A DNA stretch of 64,000 bases from Saccharothrix saharensis (GTDB lineage: Bacteria > Actinomycetota > Actinomycetes > Mycobacteriales > Pseudonocardiaceae): assembly GCF_006716745.1 (NCBI RefSeq), contig NZ_VFPP01000001.1:4092001-4156000 (forward strand), read 5' to 3'. The notes beneath the pieces were generated by a model. The model worked only from the letters and a program-made list of their open reading frames with translations, was not told where the DNA came from and made no database searches. Each line of letters starts with the position of its first letter. Positions within the stretch are counted from its first letter, which is position 1. Positions 28,113 through 37,186 of the stretch are shown here, in pieces. The translations under genes were made by a program, and so were the position numbers.

Positions 28113-28354
28113 ATGCACGGCGGTACCCACCCGCCCGGCCTTCCCGGAGCGCCGCGTGGCAGCCGTACCAACAGCCGACCCGGCCGTACGCGCCGCCGCC
28201 GTACGTCCAGCCCGTGGCGCCGCAGCAGGACGTGCAGGTCAACGTCATCGCCGGTCGACGCGGCGTCAACCACGGGCCGCACCTGATCCTGACGAGCCTG
28301 ACCTGCGGCCTCCGGGCGATCGTCTGGATCACCGTGGCGATCCCGAACAGCTAG
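28113..28354 (+). pseudogene. Small Pro/Gln-rich membrane protein gene, frameshifted
   Basis: The frame ending at 28354 encodes a C-terminus typical of small actinobacterial membrane proteins: PYAPPPYVQPVAPQQDVQVN, then VNHGPHLILTSLTCGLRAIV. This frame has no start codon nearby. The only sensible start (ATG 28113, MHGGTHPPG) is in another frame, and the two would join by one shift near 28150, where the text changes to WQPYQQPTRPY. Arg replaces the expected Trp in the membrane helix. I judge it a decayed gene; a sequencing error is the alternative. Its stop overlaps the rsmI stop by 2-3 bp. Confidence 0.55.
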
Positions 28355-29196
28355 CCCTGGCCGATCGCGGCGTCGTAGAGGGCCTTCTTGCTCACCCCCG
28401 CGGCCTCCGCGACCTCCGCCGCCGCGGTCTTCAGCCGTTCCCCGTCGGCCACGCGTTGGCGCACCTCGGCGACCAGCGCCTCCATCGGAGGGGCCTCGCG
28501 GACTTCGGCGGGGGCCAGCACGACGGTGACCTCACCGCGCACGCCCTCGGCGGCCCACTCGGCCAGCTCGCCCAGGCCACCCCGCTTGACCTCCTCGTAC
28601 GTCTTGGTCAGCTCCCGGCACACGGCGGCACGGCGGTCCGGGCCGAGCACGTGCGCGGCGTCGGCGAGGGTGTCCGCCAGCCGATGGGGTGATTCGAAGA
28701 AGACGCACGTCCGGGGCTCCTGGGCCAGCGCGGCGAACCACCGGCGACGTTCGCCCTGCTTGCGCGGCGGGAAGCCGTCGAAGCAGAAGCGGTCCGAGGG
28801 CAGTCCGGACACGGCCAGCGCGGTCGTGACGGCGGACGGGCCGGGCAGGCACGTCACCCGGATGTCCTCCGCCACGCACGCGTCCACGAGGCGGTAGCCG
28901 GGGTCGGACACGCTCGGCATGCCCGCGTCGGTCACCAGCAGCACGGTCCGGCCGTCCCGCAGCGCCTCCAGCAGGCCGGGCAGCCGGGCCGTCTCGACCT
29001 GGTCGTAGAAGCTCACCACCCGCCCCGAAGGCGTCACGTCCAGGGCCGAAGCGAGCGAGCGGAGCCGCCTGGTGTCCTCGGCCGCGACCACGTCGGCCGT
29101 GCCCAGCGCCTCGACCAGGCGCGGTGACGCGTCCCGGACGTCGCCGAGCGGAGTAGCCGCCAGCACCAAACGGCCTGATCCAGATACAGGTCTCAC
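28351..29196 (-). CDS. rsmI: 16S rRNA (cytidine1402-2'-O)-methyltransferase RsmI
   Basis: A 281-residue tetrapyrrole-methylase-fold enzyme; it 2'-O-methylates C1402 of 16S rRNA. Motifs: GRLVLAATPLGDVRDASPR, AEDTRR, VLLVTDAGMPSVSDPGYRLV, LPGPSAVTTALAVSGL and ESPHRL. The start is GTG 29196 or 29205; both are within 25 bp of the divergent pmt start, so the promoters must overlap. It corresponds to Rv1003 beside Rv1002c. Confidence 0.94.
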   Translation of the reverse strand: MRPVSGSGRLVLAATPLGDVRDASPRLVEALGTADVVAAEDTRRLRSLASALDVTPSGRVVSFYDQVETARLPGLLEALRDGRTVLLVTDAGMPSVSDPGYRLVDACVAEDIRVTCLPGPSAVTTALAVSGLPSDRFCFDGFPPRKQGERRRWFAALAQEPRTCVFFESPHRLADTLADAAHVLGPDRRAAVCRELTKTYEEVKRGGLGELAEWAAEGVRGEVTVVLAPAEVREAPPMEALVAEVRQRVADGERLKTAAAEVAEAAGVSKKALYDAAIGQG

Positions 29197-29220
29197 GCCT
29201 CTCACCCTACGATCGGGCCC

Positions 29221-30792
29221 GTGAGCCTGATCGCACCGCAGTCCGCAGACGATGTGGTCGAAGCCGGCGAGGTCCCGCCGACGAGCCCGCCACCGGGCAA
29301 CGACCGCGAACAGCGGGCACGCCTGCTCGAACCCGGCCCGATGAGCACCGCCCTGCGGGGCTGGCTCGTCACCCTGTCCGTGGCGCTGATCGGCGGCGTG
29401 GTGCGGTTCTGGAACCTCGGGTTCCCGACCGACAAGGGCACGCCGATCTTCGACGAGAAGCACTACGTGCCGCAGGGCGCGCAGGTGCTGCGCAACGGCG
29501 GGTACGAGGACAACCCGGGCTACGAGCTGATCGTCCACCCGCCGCTGGGCAAGCAGCTCATCGCGATCGGCGAGTGGCTGTTCGGCTACGACGGCGTGGG
29601 CTGGCGGTTCGCGTCGGCGGCCGTGGGCACGCTGACGATCCTGCTGGTGGTGCGGATCGCCCGGCGGATGACCCGGTCGGACCTGATCGGCGCCATCGCG
29701 GGTGTGCTGCTCATCGCGGACGGCCTGAGCCACGTGCAGTCGCGGATGGGGATGCTGGACGCGTTCCTGACGTTCTTCGTGGTGGTGGCGTTCGCGTGCC
29801 TGGTGGTGGACCGGGACCAGGTGCGCAAGCGGCTGGCGGAGGCCACGCGCGAGGGCTGGGTGACCAACTCGCCGTACGGGCCGTGGCTGGGTTTCCGCTG
29901 GTGGCGGTTCGCGGGCGGGATCGCCCTGGGTCTCGCGTGCGGCGTGAAGTGGTCCGGCGTGTGGTACATCGCGTTCTTCGGCGTGCTGTCGGTGGTGTGG
30001 AGCGCGCTGGCCCGGCGTGCGGCGGGCGTGGAGCGGCCGTGGCTGGGCTCGTTCGCCAAGGACCTGCTGCCGTCGCTGTTCGCGCTCCTGGTCGTGCCGC
30101 TGCTGGCGTACCTGGCGACGTGGTGGGCGTGGTTCGCGTCGGAGACGGCCATCGACCGGCACATCGCGGGCACGAAGATCCCCGAGGAGGGCTGGATCCC
30201 GGCCCCGTTGCGGGCGCTCTGGTACTACAGCGGCAACGTGCTGGAGTTCCACACCAAGCTGGTGACGTCGGAGACCAACCGGCACCCGTGGGAGTCGAAG
30301 CCGTGGACGTGGCCGATGGGGCTGCGGCCGATGCTGTACTACTTCGAGGGCTCCGTGCAGGGCTGCGGCGGGCCGAGCTGCGTGGGCGCGATCATGCTGA
30401 TCGGCACGCCCGCGATGTGGTGGCTGGCGTTCCCGGTGCTGGCGTTCGCGATGTGGCAGGCGATCGCCAAGCTGGACTGGCGGTACGCGGCGGTGCTGGT
30501 CGGGTACGGCGCGGGCTTCCTGCCGTGGTTCATCAACGTGGACCGGCAGATGTACTACTTCTACGCGATGCCGATGGCGCCGTTCCTGGTGCTGGGCATC
30601 GCGCTGGCGCTGGGCGAGGTGCTCGGCAAGCGGACCGACGGCAAGGAGCGCCGGGGCACCGGCCTGCTCGCCGTGGCCCTGTACGTGGGCCTGGTCGTGG
30701 CCAACTTCGTGTGGCTGTGGCCGATCCTCAACGGCATACCGATCACCCCGGAGGTGTGGGACGCCCAGAAGTGGCTTCCGTCCTGGAACTGA
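29221..30792 (+). CDS. pmt: Protein O-mannosyltransferase (PMT)
   Basis: A 523-residue polytopic GT39 enzyme that transfers mannose from polyprenyl-phosphate mannose to secreted proteins. The first extracytoplasmic loop carries the catalytic acidic pair in IFDEKHYVPQ; VHPPLGKQLI and GVKWSG are family motifs. About ten membrane helices. GTG 29221 gives a length close to mycobacterial Pmt (Rv1002c); ATG 29341 is internal. Its last 50 bp overlap the 3' end of the convergent gene at 30743. Confidence 0.95.
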   Translation: MSLIAPQSADDVVEAGEVPPTSPPPGNDREQRARLLEPGPMSTALRGWLVTLSVALIGGVVRFWNLGFPTDKGTPIFDEKHYVPQGAQVLRNGGYEDNPGYELIVHPPLGKQLIAIGEWLFGYDGVGWRFASAAVGTLTILLVVRIARRMTRSDLIGAIAGVLLIADGLSHVQSRMGMLDAFLTFFVVVAFACLVVDRDQVRKRLAEATREGWVTNSPYGPWLGFRWWRFAGGIALGLACGVKWSGVWYIAFFGVLSVVWSALARRAAGVERPWLGSFAKDLLPSLFALLVVPLLAYLATWWAWFASETAIDRHIAGTKIPEEGWIPAPLRALWYYSGNVLEFHTKLVTSETNRHPWESKPWTWPMGLRPMLYYFEGSVQGCGGPSCVGAIMLIGTPAMWWLAFPVLAFAMWQAIAKLDWRYAAVLVGYGAGFLPWFINVDRQMYYFYAMPMAPFLVLGIALALGEVLGKRTDGKERRGTGLLAVALYVGLVVANFVWLWPILNGIPITPEVWDAQKWLPSWN

Positions 30793-32134
30793 CCTCGGGG
30801 CCGTCCTGCGAGGACGGCGCGGTGGACACGAGTGCCGGAGGAACGTCGACGGGCGGCGCGAAGGCTTCCTCCGGCCGAATCCGCGGCGGTGCGGCCGCCC
30901 ACGGCTTGAGGTTTTGCACGACCTCTTCGTAGAAACTCGCGACGGCACCGAGCACGGAATCGATGAACGAATTCCGGCCAGTGCCGCGCTTGCTGCCCAG
31001 GGGCACCGAAATGGCGACCCGGAATCCGCGGATCTCCTTCGCCGGGTCGACCACCAACGCCATCGGGTCGCCTCTCACCGTGCGCAGCAGCTCCGACGCG
31101 CCCGCGCCGCGGCCGTGCAGTGCGAATGCCTCCAGCCGGACGGTTTCCGGCGCGTCCTTCAACTGCCGGACCAACCAGTTGACGCGGGTGGTCGGACGCC
31201 CCTCCCGCGGCCCGTCGAAATCGACGTGGCACGAGACCCGGCCCGCCCGCAGGTCGGCGGTCACCTGGAGCGCGCCGACCGTGCCCGGGATGTGGACACC
31301 GGCGGTCAACTTGCCCTCGGCGACGAGTTGGCCGACTTGCTTCGCGACCCGCGTCTGCGGCTCGGCCAACTCCTTGCGGGTCAGCGCCGGAGTCACCTCC
31401 GCACCGAGCCGCCGGCCGAGCTGGAGGCACGCGAACCGCATGAGGGCGTCGAAGCGCAGGGCCACCTCGGGTGCGGTCCTGTCGGTCGCCCGTAGCGTCC
31501 CGGTCCGGACGGACTCGCGCAGCGGCACCCACGCAGGCCCCATGTCCTCGAACGCCATGGCGCCTGATCGCGGGTGTTCGAGGTAGCGGATGAGCTCACC
31601 GAGGATCCACGCCTGATCGGTGTCCGCGACACCCCGGTGCTCCTTCTGCATCACGGCTTCGCAGAGCACTTCGGTCCATGACCGGTGGTGCAGGGCGACC
31701 TTCCTGAGCTTCCGCCGGTCGACCGCCACGGGGTGCTGACCGGGCAGCGCGGGGATCTCGTTGGAGATGGTGATCACCGCGTCGAAGCCCCGGTCGCGGG
31801 CGACGTCGAGGTAGTTCTCGACCTGCTCGACCTGCAGCTCGTTGGCACCGGTCTTCACCTCGACGAGCGCCGTCCACGACCGCTGACCGCGCACCACTCG
31901 GATCAGCCCGTCCGGGATCACCTTGCGGCCTTCGAGTTCGAACGGGACCTCGATGAACGTCTGCACGGGAGCGGCCGGCGCGCCCAACGGCTGCGTGAGC
32001 GCCCGCCCGAATTCGCGCACCGCGGACATCACCGCCAGCAATGCGGAAGTCGCCCGTCGTTCTTGTTCATCCGCACCGTTGATACCCGAAGTGGGAATCA
32101 GTCGGGCGGCGTGCCGGCTTTCCTCGGACGACAC
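30743..32134 (-). CDS. Uncharacterised protein with PD-(D/E)XK-like nuclease signature
   Basis: A 463-residue soluble protein. Residues about 65-140 contain IPDGLIRVV, then ALVEVKTG, an ordered Asp ... Glu-x-Lys pattern of PD-(D/E)XK nucleases. QVENYLDVARDRGFDAVITISNEIP follows (read in two parts). The rest is an alpha/beta region with no recognised motif and a Pro-rich tail. I do not recognise a named family. The 3' end overlaps pmt by 50 bp in antisense. Could be a stand-alone nuclease or a DNA-binding relic of a restriction domain. Confidence 0.7.
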   Translation of the reverse strand: MSSEESRHAARLIPTSGINGADEQERRATSALLAVMSAVREFGRALTQPLGAPAAPVQTFIEVPFELEGRKVIPDGLIRVVRGQRSWTALVEVKTGANELQVEQVENYLDVARDRGFDAVITISNEIPALPGQHPVAVDRRKLRKVALHHRSWTEVLCEAVMQKEHRGVADTDQAWILGELIRYLEHPRSGAMAFEDMGPAWVPLRESVRTGTLRATDRTAPEVALRFDALMRFACLQLGRRLGAEVTPALTRKELAEPQTRVAKQVGQLVAEGKLTAGVHIPGTVGALQVTADLRAGRVSCHVDFDGPREGRPTTRVNWLVRQLKDAPETVRLEAFALHGRGAGASELLRTVRGDPMALVVDPAKEIRGFRVAISVPLGSKRGTGRNSFIDSVLGAVASFYEEVVQNLKPWAAAPPRIRPEEAFAPPVDVPPALVSTAPSSQDGPEVSSRTEATSGRPTPPG

Positions 32135-32257
32135 GGCCCACCTCGCTGACTGTTCTGTTCACACGGATCATCGCGTAATTCGGCAACCGGCGGGGGTCCG
32201 TTACCCGGGTACGTCGCGTTCACCCGTTCGACGCAGCCGACCACGACCGCGCGAAGG

Positions 32258-32716
32258 TCAGCTCGGCAGCTCGGTGAGCACGGGGTTGCGGATGCTCTCG
32301 TAGATCACCGAGCTGCGGAAGCTGATCACCTCGCGGCGTTCGCTCAGGCGGTCGATGAGGAACGCGTGCAGGTGCTCCAGGTCCGGCACGGCGAGGTGGA
32401 TGAGGAAGTCGTCGTCGCCCGCCACGACGTACATCGCGGTCACCTCGGGCAGGGCGCCGATGGCGGCCTTGAAGGTGTCGATCACGGCCCGGCTCATCGG
32501 GCGCAGGCGGGCGGCGACGAAGGCTTGCACGGGCCGGTTGAGCGCGACCGGGTCCACGTCCGCGTGGTAGCCCTTGATCACCCCGCGCTCGCGCAGCGCG
32601 CGCACGCGTTCCAGGCACGTCGACGGGGCGATGCCGAGCCGCCTGGCCAGTTCGCGGTTGGTCAGCCGCGCATCCAGTTGCAGATTCCGGATGATCGCCG
32701 AATCAAGTTCGTCCAC
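32258..32716 (-). CDS. Lrp/AsnC family transcriptional regulator
   Basis: A 152-residue regulator with N-terminal winged helix-turn-helix (LDSAIIRNLQLDARLTNREL, then LGIAPSTCLERVRALRERGV) and C-terminal RAM ligand-binding domain (YVVAGDDDFLIHLAV). It is divergent from the DUF2000 gene, separated by 103 bp, and probably controls it. Amino acids are the usual effectors. Confidence 0.9.
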   Translation of the reverse strand: MDELDSAIIRNLQLDARLTNRELARRLGIAPSTCLERVRALRERGVIKGYHADVDPVALNRPVQAFVAARLRPMSRAVIDTFKAAIGALPEVTAMYVVAGDDDFLIHLAVPDLEHLHAFLIDRLSERREVISFRSSVIYESIRNPVLTELPS

Positions 32717-32819
32717 GTCCCGATCATGCCGCAGCGCGCCGAACGAAGTTCGGTGGCACTGGAAGCAGTCATCCAAGTGGGCAATCCTGGCGTCAATCCA
32801 CCGAACGAATGGACCCCAC

Positions 32820-33212
32820 GTGCTGCCCACCAAACTCGCCCTGGTCCTGCGTGACGACCTGCCGGCCAACCTCGCCGCGAACGCGGCCGCGGTGCTCGGC
32901 CTGAGCCTCGGCGCCCGCCTGCCCGACCTGCTCGGGGAGGACGCGAAGGACGCCGACGGGACCGTCCACCTCGGTTTGAACACCCACCCGGTGCCGGTGT
33001 TGACGACGTCGGCCGAGCACCTCAAGGCCCTGCACCGGGCCGAGGGCGTGCTGGCGGTCGGCTTCACCGAGGTGGCCCGCCGGTCCCGCGCGTACCCGGA
33101 GTACCTGGAAGCGCTCGCGCTCGCCGAGGGCCCCGAGTTCGTCGCCGTCGCCCTGCACGGGCCGCGGGCCGAGGTCACCCGGCTGACCCGCAAGCTCCCG
33201 CTGCTGGCATGA
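32820..33212 (+). CDS. DUF2000 family protein
   Basis: A 130-residue protein of the DUF2000 family (KLALVLRDDLPANLAANAAA at the N-terminus, LSLGARLPDLLGED). The family is often found beside Lrp/AsnC regulators; its biochemical role is unknown. GTG 32820 is in frame and gives the family start. The stop overlaps an ATG that opens a 31-residue ORF of no clear identity. Confidence 0.8.
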   Translation: MLPTKLALVLRDDLPANLAANAAAVLGLSLGARLPDLLGEDAKDADGTVHLGLNTHPVPVLTTSAEHLKALHRAEGVLAVGFTEVARRSRAYPEYLEALALAEGPEFVAVALHGPRAEVTRLTRKLPLLA

Positions 33213-33521
33213 GGCTCACCGCGATGTACGTCGGCGCGGTGCTCGGGCCCGGGGTGGCGGACGGCACGTCGCACGCGCCCTCGGTCGCGGTGATCCCGTG
33301 CTGATCGGCGTGGCGCTGTCGGCCGTGCGGACGGCACGGCCTGACCGGTTCGCTGGTGCTGTGCGCCCTGCTCACGGCCGTGACGGCGGCGGGGCCGGCC
33401 GCCGCCGTCACGCTCCTCCGCGGCCGCACGGCCGCGTTCGCCCTCGGCCGCACCGCGCCGGTGCTCGCGTTCCCCGGCGCGCCGCCGGCCGTGCCGCTGG
33501 TGATCGGAATCGCGGCGCTGG
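33213..33521. other. Region without an intact gene, possible transporter remnant
   Basis: A 31-codon ORF (33209-33304, with MYVGAVLGPG) and a hydrophobic ORF at 33356-33571 (LVIGIAALVSARVG) look like pieces of a broken membrane protein, possibly an exporter downstream of DUF2000. No continuous frame can be supported. Confidence 0.4.
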
Positions 33522-35498
33522 TCAGCGCACGGGTCGGGTCGGCGGCTCCGGCCGGTCGATCATCCTCGTGACGGGGCCCTCCTTGCTCAACCCGGCCTGC
33601 GACAGCCACGTGCCGAGCTCGGTGCGGATCGCGGTCAGCGACGGCCGCTTGGCCGGGTCGGCGTCCAGCGCGTCGGTGAGCAGCCGGGTGTGGGCGCTGT
33701 GCTGGGGCAGCTTCACGCACGGCTCGCCCTGCGCGGCGGCCATCAGCGACGAGATCGGGTTCTCCCGCGAGCCGCGCGGCGGGTGGCCGGTGAGCGCGTA
33801 GCTGACCGTCGCGGCCAACTGCCAGGCGTCGGACGCGGGGCTCGCCGCCTCGCCGCGGGCGGTCTCCGGGGCGAGGAAGTCGGGCGTGCCGACCATCATC
33901 CCGGTGGCGGTGAGCGTGCTGTCGCCCTTGGACCGGGCGATGCCGAAGTCGATCAGGTGCGCGGTGCCGTGGGTGTCCACGATGACGTTCGACGGCTTCA
34001 CGTCCCGGTGCAGCACGCCCTGCTCGTGCGCGGCGGCCAGCGCGTCGGCCATGTTCACCCACAGCCGGGCGGCGAGCGTGTCGGCGAGCAGGCCGCTCTT
34101 GCCCACCACGTCCGACAGCGGCTGCCCGTCGATGTACTCCATCACGATCGCCAGGCCGTCCGGGTCCTGCACGATGTCGAACACGCGCACGCAGTTCGGG
34201 TGCCGCACGGCGGCCAGAGCGCGCGCTTCACGCAACATGCGCTGCTCGGTGTCGTTGTCGGGCGCGTGCGCGAGCTTGACCGCGACCGTGCGGGCCAACT
34301 GCTCGTCCACGGCCAGCCACACGGTGCCGAACCCGCCGCGACCGAGCTGGCGGATCCGCCGGAACCGACCGCCCGCGGGGTTCCACACCTTGCCGGAGTC
34401 GGGCGTGGGCGTGGGCGCGCTGTTCGGGCCGCTCCCGGGGCCGAACGGCAGCGGGCCGGGCGTGTCGGCCAACGGCGCGGACTGGTCCACTCGGGTCGGC
34501 TTCGGCGGCTCCACCGGCACCGCGGGCACGTCGGCGACCCGCGTCGGCGGGTAGTGCCGCCGCGGCGGGGTCGGCCGGTAGGGCGGCACCGGCTGGTACG
34601 GCGGGATCTGCGCCGGCTGGTAGGGCGGCGGCTTCTCCACCTGGTACGGCGGCGGCTTCTGCGGCTGGCTCGGCTGCGGCCGGCCGGGCTGCGGGTGGCC
34701 CTGCGAGGCCTGCGCCTGCGCGGAATGGCCCTGCGCGGAATGGCCCTGCGCGGGGCGGCCCGGGGGTTGCTGGGGTTGCGGCGGCGGTGTTCTCGACACC
34801 GCGGGTTGCGGGCTCGGGTTCCCGCGATCGCGACCGGGGCGGTTCAGCATGGCGGTAGTCAACCCGAAAACCCGCACGACGAGGGAGCCCAGCACCGCGA
34901 TCGGGAAGAAACCGAGCAGCAGGTGGCCCACGAGCGCGACCGGCAGCGCGGACGTCGACAGCAGCAGGACCAGGAACGGCGGCCAGAACAGCCGGCGCGG
35001 CCAGTTCGGGCCGAGCCGGAACGCCGAGCCCGCCTGCAGCATCACGAACAGCAGGCAGAGCAGCCCGAGCAGCCCGGTGACACCGGCCGCGATCACCTCC
35101 TCGATCCCCGCCCGGCCGGAGATCGCGGTGACGAACGAGCGCGTGCCGACCAGGTAGTCGTACTGGCTGAACGCCATGCACGGCGTCGAGTCCAGCGTCT
35201 CCGTGCCCGGCAGCGCACGGGTGCGCAGCAGCTTGAAGGTCGCCGAGAACGCCATCCACGGCACGACCAGCGTGCTGACCACGCCGAGCACGGCGAACAA
35301 CGCGCCGGTGACCGGGCCGTAGGAGTTGCCGACGACGCGGCGGATGGTGATCGACAGCAGGGCGGCGACCGTCGGCAGCACGCCGATCAGGGCGCCGAAC
35401 GCGGTGACGGTCCAGGCCCAGTCACCCGGGCAGAGCGGCACGCCGGTCCAGCCGTGCAGCCACGCCAGCAGCGACTCGGCCAGCTCCACGACCCGCAC
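33522..35498 (-). CDS. Ser/Thr protein kinase with N-terminal membrane domain
   Basis: A 658-residue protein. Residues about 20-235 contain four or five membrane helices. Next comes a long Pro/Gln/Tyr linker with short repeats (QGHSA, PPYQP). The kinase domain starts near residue 375: LGRGGFGTVW glycine loop, VAVKLA lysine, LHRDVKPSNV catalytic loop, LIDFGIAR and FLAPETARG. All catalytic residues are present. The order is the reverse of PknB-type kinases, whose kinase domain is N-terminal. The membrane part could be the sensor. GTG 35498 chosen among several (35501, 35489). Confidence 0.87.
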   Translation of the reverse strand: MRVVELAESLLAWLHGWTGVPLCPGDWAWTVTAFGALIGVLPTVAALLSITIRRVVGNSYGPVTGALFAVLGVVSTLVVPWMAFSATFKLLRTRALPGTETLDSTPCMAFSQYDYLVGTRSFVTAISGRAGIEEVIAAGVTGLLGLLCLLFVMLQAGSAFRLGPNWPRRLFWPPFLVLLLSTSALPVALVGHLLLGFFPIAVLGSLVVRVFGLTTAMLNRPGRDRGNPSPQPAVSRTPPPQPQQPPGRPAQGHSAQGHSAQAQASQGHPQPGRPQPSQPQKPPPYQVEKPPPYQPAQIPPYQPVPPYRPTPPRRHYPPTRVADVPAVPVEPPKPTRVDQSAPLADTPGPLPFGPGSGPNSAPTPTPDSGKVWNPAGGRFRRIRQLGRGGFGTVWLAVDEQLARTVAVKLAHAPDNDTEQRMLREARALAAVRHPNCVRVFDIVQDPDGLAIVMEYIDGQPLSDVVGKSGLLADTLAARLWVNMADALAAAHEQGVLHRDVKPSNVIVDTHGTAHLIDFGIARSKGDSTLTATGMMVGTPDFLAPETARGEAASPASDAWQLAATVSYALTGHPPRGSRENPISSLMAAAQGEPCVKLPQHSAHTRLLTDALDADPAKRPSLTAIRTELGTWLSQAGLSKEGPVTRMIDRPEPPTRPVR

Positions 35499-35738
35499 CA
35501 CCCCTTCTCGTCGCCTCTCAGGGTACGGGTGCGGGCCACACCGACAGCGCTGTGCGGGCGACATCGTGCAGATCAGCCCGCGTGGCGCCGCGCTGGCCAG
35601 CGACGACACGCCCCGCACGCGCGGTGGGCCGCTCCCGGAGCGGGACGCCGGGGTGGTGGCGGCCCGCGACCGGTGACGCGAGATGGGGCCCGGCTCGCCG
35701 CGTGTCCGCGAACCGGGCCCCGGCGCGTGCGCTCGCCG

Positions 35739-37055
35739 CTAGCTCACACGCTCCCACAAGGCGGGCACCGCCGGCGGATCCCAGCCTGGTTGGGACGTGT
35801 GCCCCTGCAAGCACCTGTACCCGACGCCGTCGTACGTCACGAGGGAGCCGGTCGCGTACGCGACGCCTGGCTGCCAGGTGGTCTGGCCCGGGTTGGAGGT
35901 GGTCGTGGTCGGCGAGGTGGTGCTGGTGGGACCGCCGCCACCGACGAGCAACCGGAGGCCGTAGACCTGGAGGATCTCGTTGACCGGCTGGAAGTAGATC
36001 GTCCCGCCGGACGTGCAGTTCCCGGAGCCACCGGAGGTGACGCCCTGCGCCTGGTCACCGGTCAGCCACGAGCCGCCGGAGTCGCCGGGTTCGGCGCAGG
36101 CGTTCGTGCGGGTCAGACCGGTGATCGTGCCTTCGGGGTAGGTCACGGAGGTGTTCTTCTGCTGGATGGTGCCGCAGCGCCAGCCCGTGGTGGAGCCGGA
36201 GCGGCACACCGACGCGCCCACCGGCGCCTCGGTCGAACCCGCCACCGGGACCGTGCCGGGGTAGCGGTTGACCAGGGCGCGGCCGGTGTTGCCGGCGGCC
36301 GTGCGGACCCAGGCGTAGTCGTTGCCGGGGAAGCTGGAGCCGGCGAACGTGCCGCTGGGCTGGGTCGTGCTCGCGCCCGCGCGGCCGCAGTGCCCGGCGG
36401 TGACGAACCCGCCCTCGACCGCGAAGCCGACCGAGCACCGCGAGCCGCTGCCGATGTAGTAGGCGTTGCCGCCGATCACGTCGATCAGCGGGCGCGGCTC
36501 CTCGGTCGACGGCTCGACCCGGACGTCGGCGTCCGCCAGGCCACTGGCACGCGCAAACGTTTGCGCGGCCGTGGCGTCACGGGCGAGCAGGACGACGGTG
36601 TTCGTGGGCGTGTCGACGTACCAGCCGGGCACGGTCTTCGGCGCGTTGCGGGCGTTGCGGTCGAGCTTGACCTTGAGGGCGTCGAGCTGGGCGAGGGAGC
36701 GCTGCACCACCTTCGGCCGCGCGCCCGCCGCCTCGACGGCCTGGATCTGCGACGCGGCCGTGACGCCGACGACGAGCTCGGTGGCGTCCTCGTTCAGCCA
36801 GGCGCCGGCGAAGGCCGGGCCGAGGCGGGTCTTGAGCGTGCCCTCCGTGCGGGCCGCGTCGGCCTCCCGGTGGAGGCGGGCGCGGGCTTGGTCGGGGGTC
36901 AGGTGGAGGTCGCGCGCCAGGGCGTCGACCATGCCGCCGTCCAGGGCGAGCCGGGGCGGTGGTGGACCGGCGGTGGCCGTGGTGGCCAGCGCGGCTGCCA
37001 GACCGGCAGCGCTCAGGACCGCCACGGCGACCGCGGCGACGCTACGTCGAGTCAT
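35739..37055 (-). CDS. Secreted S1 serine protease (alpha-lytic type) with carbohydrate-binding tail
   Basis: A 438-residue preproenzyme: signal peptide (residues 1-30, ending ATAG), pro-domain (about 40-185), and chymotrypsin-fold catalytic domain. The His is in VTAGHCG (near 221), the Asp in NDYAWV (near 246) and the Ser in PGDSGGSW (near 325). A Thr/Ser linker leads to a C-terminal module (WQPGVAYATGSLVTYDGVGY) of the CBM5/12 chitin-binding type. Streptogrisin/alpha-lytic proteases fold with the help of their pro-domain and are released outside. Likely role: degradation of protein in chitinous material. Confidence 0.93.
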   Translation of the reverse strand: MTRRSVAAVAVAVLSAAGLAAALATTATAGPPPPRLALDGGMVDALARDLHLTPDQARARLHREADAARTEGTLKTRLGPAFAGAWLNEDATELVVGVTAASQIQAVEAAGARPKVVQRSLAQLDALKVKLDRNARNAPKTVPGWYVDTPTNTVVLLARDATAAQTFARASGLADADVRVEPSTEEPRPLIDVIGGNAYYIGSGSRCSVGFAVEGGFVTAGHCGRAGASTTQPSGTFAGSSFPGNDYAWVRTAAGNTGRALVNRYPGTVPVAGSTEAPVGASVCRSGSTTGWRCGTIQQKNTSVTYPEGTITGLTRTNACAEPGDSGGSWLTGDQAQGVTSGGSGNCTSGGTIYFQPVNEILQVYGLRLLVGGGGPTSTTSPTTTTSNPGQTTWQPGVAYATGSLVTYDGVGYRCLQGHTSQPGWDPPAVPALWERVS

Positions 37056-37186
37056 CCGCTCGTCTCCTTGCAGGGGTGGTGACACGGGATGCGGGGCCGT
37101 GAGCGTGACGCTAGCCGGCGGGATCGCCCGCCGGATATGCCAATCCAGTCATAACGCCGGGTTATGGTCTAGTCCACTCCTGATCT

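Noticed and set aside
34720..34765. Tandem DNA repeat as a regulatory array
   Set aside because: It encodes the QGHSA repeats of the kinase linker and is explained by the protein.
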